This document shows, piece by piece, positions 40,523-62,373 of a stretch of 64,000 nt of DNA. Source of the DNA: Xiphias gladius. Its lineage: Eukaryota > Chordata > Actinopteri > Istiophoriformes > Xiphiidae. The stretch spans positions 25,652,030 through 25,716,029 of the forward strand of contig NC_053414.1 in the NCBI RefSeq assembly GCF_016859285.1, read 5' to 3'. The notes beneath the pieces were generated by a model. The model did no database searches. It was not told where the DNA came from and was given only the letters and a program-made list of their open reading frames with translations. A program made the position numbers and the translations under genes. Numbering within the stretch: position 1 is the stretch's first letter; each line of letters starts with the position of its first letter.

Positions 40523-42373
40523 ATGGCGACCATCACCGAGCTGAAGTGTGGTAAGCGCTCGCTATCTTTCCCGATTTGTTTGTTTAACTATTTACTACAC
40601 TCTTGAAGTAAACAAGAGCGTAGAAACGACAGACCAACCCACTGCATAGGCTTGTCTACAGCTACTAACACGGGCTAGCGGACGTTATCTTAAACAAAAA
40701 ACAACACGACGGCCCCGTTTATGAGTCTCCATTCAAAAAATTTTGACAATTCAGCTAACAAAAGTCGCTCTAAATGTGAGGCTAATGTGAGCTTATGGCT
40801 CGCGATTTCCTCTATTATTAAAACCTACATTTCAATTCGGCACAGCTAAAAAAGTTACTCAAATCACATAAGTCTAGGTCGTTACGGATTTCCAGCTGTT
40901 TACAAATGCTAGTTACAGTGATTATCACTTGCTAGCTAACGTTAGCTAACGTTAGCGCTGGCTGTCTCGGTGACTTCTGGCCGAAGACGATTGTGATGAA
41001 ATGGTGATACACACTGTATTTGAAAGAAAACGGCTTAATTATTCACTTGTATTCCGTTTTAAAGACTGGTCTCTAATGATCCTGATAAGAGTATAAATCA
41101 TATTTGACGAGGTCTGCAGCTTTGTCAATTCCTTAGGGCTCGTTGAATTCTCAAATTACTAAGGGGAGTATGGCGTGTGTTTAGAGAAGACCATCCGTCG
41201 TGGCAAACTTTAGCTGAATTAACTGGCTTCCACTTATTGCAGTCAACATAACTAAATCTGATATTATTCCGGTTAAAATGTGAACATCTTAGCCGTGAGG
41301 GAAACGCTGGAGTCCCGCGGCGTGCTGGGCCAGCTGAAAGCTCGTATCCGCGCCGAGGTGTTCAGCGCCCTGGATGACCAGCGTGAACCTCGCCCACCGC
41401 TGTCCCACGAAAACCTGCTCGTCAACGAGCTCATCCGGGAGTACCTGGAGTTCAACAAGTACAGGTACACAGCGTCGGTGCTGACGGCAGGTGGGTGGAA
41501 AGGTGAAAGTCGTAGCGCAGCCGGTGTTTTTCGCTCACTGGCTGGACAGCATGACCGCAAATCCGTGATGCGCGGATGCATCGCATTTGCTAACAGCATA
41601 GTGTCACATAAATGATTGTTACATTTGTTAATATTGGTACACTGTTGAAGATAATATGTAGTTGGGGATTATCCCCTTTCAAAATCTATTGGATTGATTA
41701 CCCTATGGTCAATGAGTAAAAGCAGCGCCCTTTTATTTTTTTAATAAATAAACGTTTTCATGTGAAAGCTGCGGCGTTATACTTGGAAAATACTCCTATT
41801 TACATTTCAGACTCCAGCTGCTGTTTTCGAAACCAGTCACTGTTGTAGAGCAAAGTGCACTACTTCTAAACTCAGCAGTGTTTGTTTTCTCAGAAGCAGG
41901 CCAGCCCGAAGTTCCCTTGGACAGACAGTTCCTGGCAAATGAGCTGAAAGTCGCAGAGGATGCAAGCTCCAAGTCTGTGTGAGTGAGTAAGCCAGGGGTT
42001 GGGAAATAGCTGTACAATCTGCCATCCAACACAATGTTCAAAGACTTACTGAACTCCCCTGGGATATGATCAGTTATGGGATAATAATTTCATAAGCTCT
42101 GTGAATCATCTCCATCATCATAGTTTCATTTTGAAATACCATTTCTCCCTGTCAGCCTTTAATAAAAATTAAAAAAAAAGAAAGAAAGAAAAATGCAAAA
42201 ATGTTAGTTATGCTTCAGTTTTTTCCCACATTTTACTTTCCAGACCTCTTCTTTATGGCTTAGTGTCCTACTTCCTGAACAGTAGTGATAATGGGGGGAA
42301 GACGTTCCTGCGGGCTGCCTCTCTGCCAACTGGTCCCACTGCCAGCAACACAGTAGCTGGACCTGATGCCTAA
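40523..42373 (+). CDS. cep20: cep20 (FOPNL/FOR20), centriolar satellite protein, complete
   Basis: Four coding exons: 40523-40550, 41293-41490, 41894-41978 and 42244-42373, giving 146 residues. The protein starts MATITELK. The core (LKARIRAEVFSALDDQREPRP, then HENLLVNELIREYLEFNKYRYTASVL) is nearly the same as human CEP20, including the LisH-type dimerisation segment at about residues 47-80 and the GQPEVPLDRQFL block. Human CEP20 is a centriolar satellite and basal-body protein needed for primary cilium formation. The start has G at -3 and G at +4. The last exon stays similar through PLLYGLVSYFL and then diverges, ending about 28 residues short of the human protein (174). Phases 1, 1 and 2 close without a stop, and all introns are GT-AG. 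Confidence 0.92.
40551..41292 (+). other. cep20 intron 1
   Basis: A 0.74 kb intron with a tandem 'gctaacgtta' stretch near 40930-40955. Nothing else recognised. Confidence 0.5.
41491..41893 (+). other. cep20 intron 2
   Basis: A 0.4 kb AT-rich intron with GT-AG ends. Nothing recognised. Confidence 0.5.
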
Positions 42374-42572
42374 AATCTGATAAGGCTCTGAGTACTGGCA
42401 TAGCATGGACCAAAAAGATGCTTTGACACGCCAATACATGACACGATATGTTGCAGCATCTCATTGGACTTCAGTGACATAAATTCCTTGTCCATAGACT
42501 GTACTGTGTTTTCCCCTGAGTGCATGCATTAAAGCCCAGAGTACATGAATTCTGCTAAGGTGAATATGAATA

Positions 42573-42578
42573 AATAAA
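42573..42578 (+). terminator. cep20: cep20 proximal poly(A) signal
   Basis: AATAAA about 200 bases after the stop codon. A second AATAAA at 42817-42822 could give a longer 3' UTR. Confidence 0.55.
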
Positions 42579-42816
42579 ACATTTGTGTTGCTTTTTTAAG
42601 TTGCCAAATGACCCCAGATGGCCTTTTTCATGTTTTGATTTCAATATCTGGCTTGGTCTATTTTAGCACCAGTCATGGTGGTACTGCTAGTAGTAATCCA
42701 TATTCCTCACACTCTCGGTAATACAGACAGAAAGTTTAGATTACATTCCTTGATGTCTTCTCTGTTTTAATTTACACATGTTTGATGCTTTTGATGTTGT
42801 CTTTTAATTGTTAAAA

Positions 42817-42822
42817 AATAAA
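42817..42822 (+). terminator. cep20: cep20 distal poly(A) signal
   Basis: AATAAA about 445 bases after the stop codon. Alternative use of the two signals is possible and cannot be resolved from sequence. Confidence 0.45.
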
Positions 42823-44613
42823 TGTTTTATATTTATACACTACACTGAATCAATATCATTTGTGGAAGCGTTGTTTTTATTGGGGACACATGGTGGCAGT
42901 GTCACTAAAGATAAGGCTGAAGACTGGTCCTGTCAGAAGATAAACAGGGATACCTTGTTTAAACCTGCAGTAGCCTGATAGCCACTTCTCTAGTTGTGCA
43001 TAAAAACTGTGTATTTTCATGTCTCTCACTCTTGGTCCTTAATATGTAAAACAACGAGAGCCATTAATATGGGAAACTTGATGGACATGAAACTTTTAAG
43101 ATAATATTAGATATTAGTATTAGATTTCAGAATTGTGCCAAGTGTTGTGTAATTTTTTTTTTTTTCAGTTATCAAGGGTTATGAATACAGCACAGATCAC
43201 AAGTGCGCAATAATTCAGCTGTATACATTTATACTGATGCTAAAATGATCTTATAACTTTCATTCTGTCACTTCACTGATCTGATGACATGGGGTTTTGT
43301 AAGTTTTATAAACGTATAACACTCATTCACATGTAAGGTGTGTTGGTATTAATCAGAAGTGTATTTACAAGTACAGTATGTACTGCTGAGCATTTGCTTT
43401 GTGCAGTTTTCATCACGGGTCATTTTAAATAGTGCTGAATAACCTGCACCTGAAAGTCGATTAAATTCGCATTCACATACTTTCCTGTGATTGTCCTAAC
43501 ATTTTGGCACTCATTGTGTTGTTATGTGCAACCAAACCCACCCATGTTGCCCCTGCATGCTTTCCCTTGAGTTGCCCATAAATATATTTACTAATGCTAC
43601 TTCACACACATTTGTCTGTAATAGTCAGATATGGATTCTTGATTATTAAGATGTTTTATCTTGGTCTCATATAGCAAATAATTCACGTTTTTGGTGAGCG
43701 GAAGGAGGCAGCCTCCGTACTTTTCAGCGTAGCTACTCTCCTGCTCGTTCACTTCTTTTGCACTTGTGTTCTCTGTAGCTTAGGAGCAGAGGCTGAGAAG
43801 TCCTTATGGCCACCCTAATTGAGATGAAAGCTATGATACTATATAATTATATAATGAAATAATAAAATCATATTAATACGGCAGGAGAGTAATGAGGCCC
43901 CTTCCACTGATTTCAGTAAGTCCTAAAAAAAAATACTTTTCATAAAAAATATGTATAAAATTAAAAAAACAAAACAAAACACCACATGTATGCCAGACCC
44001 CTCTGCTGGACATGCAAACATCTACTGCAACAAGCCCATAGTTTTTGCATCTCACTTCCTGTTTCACCATTTAAGGGAACTTGACATTCTTATCTCACGC
44101 GACTTAAAGCCCTGAGTTTCTGGAACTGATTATCTACAGAGCCGGCAATTGTTTTTAGCCTGATTACTGATGCTGGACATGGAGTTCCACCTCTTCTACC
44201 GTCTCTAACCTAATCCATGTTTTCAGTATTTTGAGCTCTAAGTGCTTCGTTTATCCTGTCTCCTCTAACATATCCACATCTCTCGCTCTTGATTGTAGGA
44301 GCTTGATAGGTGAGATCATAACCCTCAAATTAGTCAGCTGAAGGAATGAGGTCATAATATTGAGCACACGGTGTGTTTTGCTGAATTTACCCATGCCTCA
44401 GATGGAGCCAGTAGCTGTAAACATGAAATGTAACCTTTAACCTCCAGTACAGTTTGTACGGCAAGATGTAAATATACACAGTGTCCTAATTCATTGCTTC
44501 TCAGCCCCGTCAGAAATGATAATGTGTTGTTTAGTGCATAAGGATGCTGAAAATTGTGCCACAGCGAGCTTCATCTGGAACAGTTTGAATTTACATTGCC
44601 TCCTTGGAGCAAG

Positions 44614-44736
44614 CCTTATTTGCCCTTAAAGACTGTGGCCCTGAGGTGCCTAGTTTATTGGCCCCAGATATGAGCGTTCTCTTGAAAATGGCTATATAAG
44701 CGGAGGAAGTTGAACAACGGCGCGCGACTGTTCAAC
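44614..44736 (+). promoter_or_regulatory. TATA-like motif followed by a GC-rich hairpin
   Basis: TATATAAG at 44693-44700 is followed 8 bases later by a perfect 8-base inverted repeat (44709-44716 and 44729-44736) around a 12-base GC-rich loop. A CArG-like CCTTATTTGC, one base off consensus, lies upstream at 44614-44623. The spacing fits a core promoter, but no transcript is evident. It could be an upstream myh11 control region or chance. Confidence 0.3.
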
Positions 44737-46321
44737 TGGCAGTTTGCCCTGTAAATAGGTAGCATTTCTCCTCCACTGTATAAATTAATTGTGTGTAAAA
44801 GCCACAGCTGTATAAATAGTATTGAATGCAGTGGTCTTTTGACTGCAGCAGAGCGAACTGATGTTGCCCCTGGGCTCAAATTAGAATGCAATGGCATTCC
44901 ACGCGGCTCAAACATACCCATAAACATATTTTCTCTCCAATAGATGGCCATCTATGGACATGAGGGTGAGGAAAAACATTAAACATATTTATGTAAGAGA
45001 TCTCTGAATTACCGTTCATGTCATTTTTACTGTATGCTGTTTTTATTCTACAACATTGTGTTCAGGGACAGTCCACATGTATGCAAAGGACTGTTTAGTG
45101 GGTATAGTTGTGAGTGGTGAACTGCATAAATGTGAGTCCTGCAACTTCAGACATTTGCTGTGTAAATTAAGTTGAAATTGTGTGATTAAAAAAAAATTAA
45201 AACACAAGATCAAGATTTTAAAGGCCTTTTTCTCATTGTAATGCAGTCTAATTGTTTTAAATACAAAATGTACCTCAAGTTTTCAAATGGGATTCGCTGA
45301 ACACTGTTGAGTTCACCATCCTTCACTTGGACTTTTTATCCATATTCACTCCCACCGCCACTTCTCCTTCTTTTCACTGCAGACTTTTCATGGGTTTATT
45401 AATAGCCCTGGGGAATCACAGAGAACCGGGAGAGGGTGAAATTTTTGGCCAAAATTTAGGACAAACTCATTTTGTCAGCACACGGTTCCACTGAACTTCC
45501 ATGTGAGCCCCTTCAGGTTTTTAGGTGGGAGAAGGCTGTCCTCCCTTTTTTCCGTGTGTGGTTCCCCGCACATCACACTAAAGAGAAATATAGAAGTGAC
45601 CTTTTCGCCGACAGGAGTCAGGGAGTAGTGATCCTGTAACATACCTGTGGGGAGCAGCATTGAGAGCAAATCGGTGACTCGGAGTTTAAGAGATTCATGA
45701 CTGTGCAAAAGTCATCAGGTAGACTGTCTATTTAATCAGGTTGAGTGCATGAAACGCAAACTGCAGACTGCGTCCTTCATACTTCTCTCTTCAGCAATAA
45801 TAAGACAGATAAACAGTATACTATGTCATCCTCCTCTGACAGCAGACATTCCCTTGTTACCTTGGTGTACCATAGATTGATAGGCTATAAACAGTTTCTC
45901 TGTCACAGCAAACTACAAGTAAATAACAAGAGTTATTTCCATAGAGGTAACTTTGTTTGTTTGAACAATGCTATTGCTGCTGGACCATATTTAGTCACTG
46001 AGGCGCGGGGTGCTTGCCTGTGTTAGACTTTGATAGTTACACAGAAAGCTGCCGAGATTCCATACAGACCCACTGTCCTTATATGGCACACACTGCAACC
46101 TCTCTGTTCAGTGTATCTGCCGCTTTCTTTCCCTCTCTCCTCCTCCTCCTCTTCATCTTGTTCGTCATTGCCTCCCTCTGGCTTGTCTTTCACCCTGTCT
46201 CCCATGAGTTTTTCAGCCCTGGCTCCTCGTTCGTGAACACCGCCCCACCTCCTTGATGTTAGCCAGAGGTAGCCCAAAGGTCTTCCATGTTGGTCTTTGG
46301 TCTGTCATCATGTTTCACACA

Positions 46322-46324
<3 letters not shown>

Positions 46325-46362
<38 letters not shown>
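46325..46362. repeat. (CA)19 microsatellite
   Basis: A pure CA run in the cep20-myh11 interval. Confidence 0.93.
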
Positions 46363-46364
<2 letters not shown>

Positions 46365-47112
46365 ACCAGTGCAGTGTTGTGCCTCTCGGGTACAAAACAG
46401 AGCAGACTATCAACCGGCAGCTTGATTTATTGCAGCAAATAGAGCGGTGTCCTTATATAGGAAGTTCCATTGGAAAGAAGCTGGAAACAGGAGGGATGCA
46501 GCAAGAGAGGGCTGGAGGGGGGCAGGGCTGTTTGTGGTAATGGAATGCAATGTAAGTAACAATAGAGGATGCTCGTGTGGGATGTACACACACACGCACA
46601 AAGAAACTAATATTTATCATGTCAACTATGAGTTATGTGTCTTGGATGGGGGGGAAACCTCTCTGGAGCAGGTACAGCAAAGGGGGATTCCTGCGCTGGG
46701 GACAGCTGGTTTGCCTTATCAGGAGAGAAAGCTGATTGCATAATCTAACCCTACAGGGTTCGGGACTGGACCATGGGTGTAAGTTCTTTTGGGTCCATCA
46801 TATGATTCTGATGACTTTTACATGTTGTAAAGTGTGTGATCCTGAGCACACCAACATAGATGCCAAAATTGATGCACCATCACTGATATAGTTTCTGATG
46901 AGGTCTACCAAACTTTTAGCTGAACAAGAAACCGTAAAACCTCCCCTATGAGGAAATGGGACTTGTACAATAAAACCGCTCAATGACTTCTCACAGACAT
47001 TGGAATGGCTCATACAGTAATGCCATAATACAACCTCACCAATGAAGTAATTTAAAAGCTAGGGCCAAAAGACAACAACAAAACAAAAACAAAACAGTAC
47101 CTCTCTCATACA

Positions 47113-48378
47113 CCAGTGGTGAGAGAAGTATTCAGATCTTTTACCTACGTAATAATGGCAATACCACGGTTAAAAAAATACTCATTAGGCCTTTTTCACA
47201 GAAGACATTTTGGCATGTCACACTGTCCTGGTTTACTGGGGCACCTGGATAGAACAGAGCCACGGTTAGTGGTATTAGTAACACCTGTGATTTTCCTACT
47301 ACTATATACTACTATATATAATAAGCCAAAATGTCTGCCGTGAAAAAGATCTACTACAAGCAAAAGTCCTGTATTAAAAATGTTACTTAAGTCCAAGCAC
47401 AGACGTATTATCAGAAAAATGTACTTAAAGTACTAGAAGTAAATGTACTCATTAAGCAGCAGAATTAACCCCTGCAGTGTTGTATTACCATAATGATTTA
47501 TTAATTAATGATTATTACTGATGCATTAACATGTACGCAGCATTTTCACGTTGTAGTGGCTCAAGGTGAAGCTTATTGTAATAACTACTTATATACATTG
47601 TTGGGTTGTCTAATCTGTAATACACAGTGGTAGTACATTTATTCAAGTACTGTACGAAGTCGTATTTTGAGGTACTTGTACTTTACATGAGTATTTCCAT
47701 TTTGTGCTACTTTAAACTTCTACCCCACTGCATAATAAACATAGAATAAGCTTATAGAATACAGTACAATGTTCCAAATGAAAAACAGGTTTCCAACCTT
47801 TTTGGCTTGTGACCCATTGCAGGACAGCAGTGCCTACCCCGGTCTCGTTGTCACGTTTCAGATGCCTGTGAGTTGTCAGCAGTTCCAGCACTTCCTGTCG
47901 AAAATTTTCACATTGTTTCATTTAAATGACTGTGTGAGGCTCAAAGAGTTAAAACTCTCCAATATTCCACAAAAAAAGCAAACCATTAGAGAAAAGTCCA
48001 GTAGATAAATACAAACAGGCACAGTCTTCCAATCCCATTAATCATCTCACGACCCCCCAGATTTATCCTGTCACCATTTTTTAAAGGGGCCCGACCCCCT
48101 TATTTCGGGAACCACTGGACAAAGTGGCTATCCCTTTACCAGCCACAACATCAATGTGTTGCATCAATGTGAACAATCTAATAAAGTCATATCAAATACT
48201 ATAGGCATCAGTCACAGGGGACATAATACTGCAGAACAAGTACTTTTGGTACTTAAAGCACATTTTGCTGCTTATATTTCTGTCCTTTATTTAAATAGGA
48301 TTTTGCATGCAGGGATTTTTATGGGGAGTGGGTGTATAAAGCAGCACTTGGGTAGATGTACTTAGAGTCCTCCACTGT
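47113..48378 (+). mobile_element. Non-autonomous element with CAGTGGTG-type ends, interrupted
   Basis: Starts 'cagtggtgagagaagtattc' and ends 'tagagtcctccactg', imperfect inverted ends. Inside are the repeated 'gtacttaaagtacta', 'ttacttaagt' and 'gtacttgtactttac' phrases of a widespread fish repeat. It is split by a second element at 47786-48117. Confidence 0.6.
47786..48117 (+). mobile_element. hAT-like MITE nested in the 47.1-48.4 kb element
   Basis: Starts 'caggtttccaacctttttgg' and ends 'cgggaaccactg', worn inverted ends of the CAGTGGTTCCC type common in hAT (Charlie-like) elements. There is no coding capacity. No clear 8-base target duplication could be read. Confidence 0.5.
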
Positions 48379-48419
48379 CATGTATCTTATTTGATATCCT
48401 ACTGCAGAGGTTCACCCAC

Positions 48420-48731
48420 AACGTCGCGTCGTTGTGCATGTCCCAGTCCACTAACACCAGTCAGGAAGACGGAGGCGCTGGACTTCGACGTGACATTTGG
48501 GGGGTCTCAGCGCCCCGTCACCTCATCGGCGGGGACCCCTCCTCGTCACCATTCCCACCGCCGCTCCGACTCTTCCGACCCGCTGGCGTCCGCAGTGCGC
48601 ATGTCCCCTGCCTCGTGCCCGGCCAGCAGATGCTGCCTGCAGCTGGACGCTGCGGGAGGAGGAGGAGGAGGAGGAGGAGGAGGGCCAGCTCGCGCAGCTC
48701 CACCCTAGAGCACCAGTGCGCAGTTTAAATG
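48420..48731 (+). promoter_or_regulatory. GC-rich block, candidate myh11 promoter and non-coding exon 1
   Basis: A GC-rich, CpG-containing stretch stands out from AT-rich flanks. It includes a (GGA)n run at 48655-48683 and ends in a good splice donor (gtaagg) at 48732. Mammalian MYH11 has a non-coding first exon, and the coding exon here opens directly after an acceptor with 23 bases of leader, so an upstream exon is required. This block is the best candidate in the preceding 4 kb. Exact limits are not determinable. Confidence 0.4.
48655..48683. repeat. (GGA)n tract in the GC-rich block before myh11
   Basis: About ten GGA units. Open frames reading poly-Gly or poly-Glu across it are artefacts. 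Confidence 0.9.
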
Positions 48732-49445
48732 GTAAGGATGTGAAATTGACGGGGGTCATTTGGACTGTTCTTTTTTTGGAGTACCTCGTCAACGCCGGCC
48801 GCTCCGAACCCTAACTTTCCGAATCCAAAGCTCCCCTCAACACAAATCTCTTCATATTATGTAAGTATATCATTTACTGTGGAGCCTCGTTTTACGCCCA
48901 GTGATGCTGTAGTGCACTTGGCAATCCGCATCCCTTTTCACAGTTTGTCTAACTTTCACTCCGTCTGAGGAAGAGGAACTACGTTGTTTTGTATTTGTTT
49001 TTCCCTGAATGCTTTGAGATAAGTTAAAACAGGACTCCTTTTTGCAAGCAAAACCTGAATGTTCATTGTGCGGTAGGGTTGGAAACATTATTTAGAAAGT
49101 CATTAGCTTCCCTGGGTGTCGACCAGTGAGCCTTCATTGATTATTTGCATCTCTTCTTTTTGGAACTAATTGAAGAAACTGACGAAGTTTGGGTCTAAGG
49201 TCTAAAGAACATTATGAACTGTAGACATATGTGAGCACTTGTCATTTATGCAGACCTTTATTTGCATGTGAAAGGATACTGGAGAGTAAACCGGTTATAC
49301 ACATAGTTAAAAAAAAACAAAACAAAACTGAAAAGAAACGTTGCTCTCAGGACACGCTGTGGTATACTTTCCAAAGGAAGTGAGGGGAAGTCAATCTGAA
49401 TATCCTAGAAATAGTCATGACGCTAACCGTAGAGTTTCCTGCTCT

Positions 49446-49455
49446 CCAAATATGG
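49446..49455. promoter_or_regulatory. CArG box (SRF site), CCAAATATGG
   Basis: Exact match to CC(A/T)6GG in the presumed first intron of myh11. This variant is common in muscle actin promoters. Function is inferred from the motif and the host gene. Confidence 0.5.
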
Positions 49456-51401
49456 TTGTATGAAAGTCACATGCGGTGTAAACTGTTGGACATGGTGGCA
49501 GAGGATGCAGAAGCTATGGTGAGAGCCGAGTCCTTTCACGTGTCACCAGTGGACGCCATCGCTGATGGAGATGTTGAGGGCGTTCATTAAATCCCCCCTT
49601 CACAGACACATGTCACTGGGTTGTTTGTTCTCCCCATACTAAGAGCAAACTTTAGGGACGGTTCAATGATATCAGCTGCACATGAACTGCATATGCCTTT
49701 GCCAGGCTATGTAGGAAAACGTTTGTTGCCCCAAAAGAAACACTGGCGTTACTCTCATTGAACCTCATGTTGCTGACAAGGACCTTTACTACCGAGAAAG
49801 CAAACGTCCGCCACTGCTCACCAGAACGGGATAAACTGTTTCAGGCACAGATTCCCAGTGGGACAAAATGTGCTGTAAGCGTAACACCGTTGACTTATCA
49901 TTTTTCTAATATCAAGGTGTCTCTGGAAGAGAAGGAGGTCATGTGTTTTTTTGCCATATTTGTAATTAGACAGTTCTGCAGTCGCTGGCATGTTCCCGAG
50001 CGAAGCCCTTCCCCTAACAGGACAAATCAGGTGTTTTCATCGCTCTGTTTTGGCCATCGCGATCGAATTATTTTCATGCCGAAATCCTATTCATCGCACA
50101 AGGCTCGAAACCCTAATGTGTCAGGGTTATTAACAAGATGATAACAGGAAGAATGTTTGTGGAATAGCTGAGAGAGGAAATGAGAAAAATCGTTCACAGG
50201 CCCTGTAGGTTAACCTTTTTTACCCACAAATAGAAAGGGCACGTAGTCTCCTGGGTGACATTTCTGCTTGTTTATTATTTTTGATAGAGGCTCTAAAATA
50301 ATTGTCCCATATATTGAACCCATCAGAAGTTTTGTGCTCATTTTTGCCTCGCAGCCCTGTTGTAATGTGCTTAGGAACACGGGCCAACATTTACGCGCAG
50401 TGACGGATTTGATCATCTTAACAGAAGTGTAATACTGTTTTGGCTTGATGGTTCACACTGAACTGAGCAGGTCAGTGAGTCTCTGTGCTGCAAGGGTTAT
50501 TCTTATTCTGTTTTTCGTGATTTATTGTGATGCCGGCGAGCCCCCCTTCCCCTTGTCATCCTTTAAATTTCCAGCCAGACTATATCAACCCGCTGTCCTG
50601 TCAACCCCACTTCAGACACCTGTTTTCAACATACACTGGCTGAGTACAAAGCTGTGTTGACACAACAGAGAAAGATAAAGGCGGCTTTACGAAGGTATTG
50701 AGCCGAGGTGGTCAGAGTTAAAGAGGGGTAAGGAAGAGGACCTTGACTTGCTACACTTACTTTAACACAGGGGGGGAGTGTCAGGAAAAGTCTGTTTACT
50801 TTTATCTGCAGAAATAGCTGATCATCAAAGTATCAGCTGGTCCCTTCCTTGTTTCCTCATAAGTGCACTCGGTTCTCTGGACTTTGCAGTTTTTGGCAAA
50901 CAGAAAGTGTCCGACTCTGTCTCCAGTTAATATTTATACTATTTATACAATATCTTTCATTAAATTCTGGGGGGTTTGGTTTTTCTAGCTCCCTTGGGTA
51001 CATTCATAGGCTTATCAAATCATAACATGGTTTTGGAGTTGTATTAGACTCACTGGACCCGTTTTGTTGGTTGGCTGATTGCAGAACTTGGTGATATATT
51101 TGAAATGCTTGCTACCAAGCTGTATTTCTTATTCATATTTTTTTTTAGACTTGTGTGCAGATGTCTTCACTTATTGCTGTTTGCATTTTACATCGCCTCC
51201 CACTGCAGGTACGACTCCCAGACATGGCTGAGTCCAAGACACTTGTTCATAATTTAGCCACTGGCTGTTGCATCTGAAAATTGAATGCCACCAGGGGCCC
51301 ATGTGAAGCGTGATTGTTAAAGCTCCGGGGCCCCCTCAGTCTCTCTGCCTCACTGTTATCATTTTGAAGTAAACGACGAGGCCAGCAAGAGACATACTAT
51401 T

Positions 51402-51411
51402 CCCTATATGG
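51402..51411. promoter_or_regulatory. CArG-like site, CCCTATATGG
   Basis: One base off the SRF consensus (C at the third position). It lies about 80 bases from the perfect site at 51482, and paired CArG elements are typical of smooth-muscle genes. Confidence 0.35.
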
Positions 51412-51481
51412 GCTTTGTTTGGGAGTTCACTTGCCTTGCTGTTTAGGTCCGCAGAAAAGACTCCGGCTCCAGACAAGGGGC

Positions 51482-51491
51482 CCATATATGG
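51482..51491. promoter_or_regulatory. CArG box (SRF site), CCATATATGG
   Basis: Perfect palindromic CC(A/T)6GG about 870 bases before myh11 coding exon 2, next to a near-match 80 bases upstream. Inferred SRF/myocardin binding site. Confidence 0.5.
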
Positions 51492-52355
51492 TCATCACAG
51501 CACGAGACTGAAGCCTCCTACCACAGAGACAGGGAGAGAGAGAAATGTGGAGGGGAAAAGACATGCAAAAAATGGACGTTGTCAATTAAGCAACAACTCA
51601 ATGATTGAGTGAACATTAAAGATTTGGGGATATTTCAGATAAAGCTGTTGACAACATGTCCTTGTCTTTGTTACTGAGTTAATTAAAATCAATTTCCCAG
51701 CCTCAATCTCTCTATCTAAATTAGGGAGGGAATTGTTTGTGCGTCTCCCTGGTGGCGTGTGTGAAAGTGTAGGATCGAGAGGGGGTGGTGGTCTGTGAGA
51801 ATAACTGCACTCTGGAACTCCCCGATGGATGAAACATGTTAACCCTTTGAGTTACAACCATAGGCAGGAGGCAACTTTGGTAGCATGTCTCCCACAGTAC
51901 CCTTGGAGACTCATCATTTACTGTAGTGCTTAGTTAACCCTGTGTGCGAACTGTTGTCTTTTTACTGAAAAAGAAAAGAGGCTTCTAGCATTAAGGATTA
52001 TACTCATCTGTGATGTCTATTATAAAGTTTGAGCTGTGACATTTTTCTTTATAATATTGTTTATCAAATTCTCTGATCACAATTTTTGTCGTTTGGTATC
52101 TGCAGCTGATGCATCACTGCATCATGTCCTGTATGATACACTGTGTTGAAACCTCTTTTCTTGCCCTCTCATCTTTATTTATTGCCTGCCTTCCTGCCTT
52201 GCTTTGTTCCCACTTTCCTCTGTTTCTTTCCTTCGTTAGTTCCTTCCTTCCTTCCTTCCTAGTTTTCTGCCTCCCTTCCGTCTGTGCTTCCTTTATGGTT
52301 CACTCATCCAAATCATTTGTTGTCCCCAACAGTTGGCCCTCCACCTTAACCCAAG

Positions 52356-62285
<9,930 letters not shown>

Positions 62286-62373
62286 TAGGATCTGCCAACC
62301 AGTTCCCTCACTCTTCATCATATGTAGGAAACTGCCCAGTTTAATCCTGTATATCGCCATTTCCTCCAAATAG

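Larger units (their letters stand above)
42850..47112. other. cep20-myh11 intergenic region
   Basis: No coding exon recognised. It is AT-rich. It contains a TATA-like motif and hairpin block near 44.69-44.74 kb, a CArG-like CCATATTTAG at 45985-45994, and a (CA)19 tract at 46325-46362. The open frames here are short and unsupported. Confidence 0.55.
48732..52332 (+). other. Probable myh11 intron 1
   Basis: About 3.6 kb if exon 1 ends at 48731. It holds CArG boxes at 49446-49455 and 51482-51491, near-matches at 50307-50316 and 51402-51411, and a (TTCC)n tract near 52237-52260. No coding signal. Mammalian Myh11 intron 1 also carries an SRF-dependent smooth-muscle control element. Confidence 0.5.

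Noticed and set aside
48391..48814. Open frames of 90-105 residues in the GC-rich block
   Set aside because: GC-rich DNA lacks stop codons in several frames at once and the frames read poly-Gly, poly-Glu or poly-Ser. Better explained as promoter or 5' UTR of myh11.
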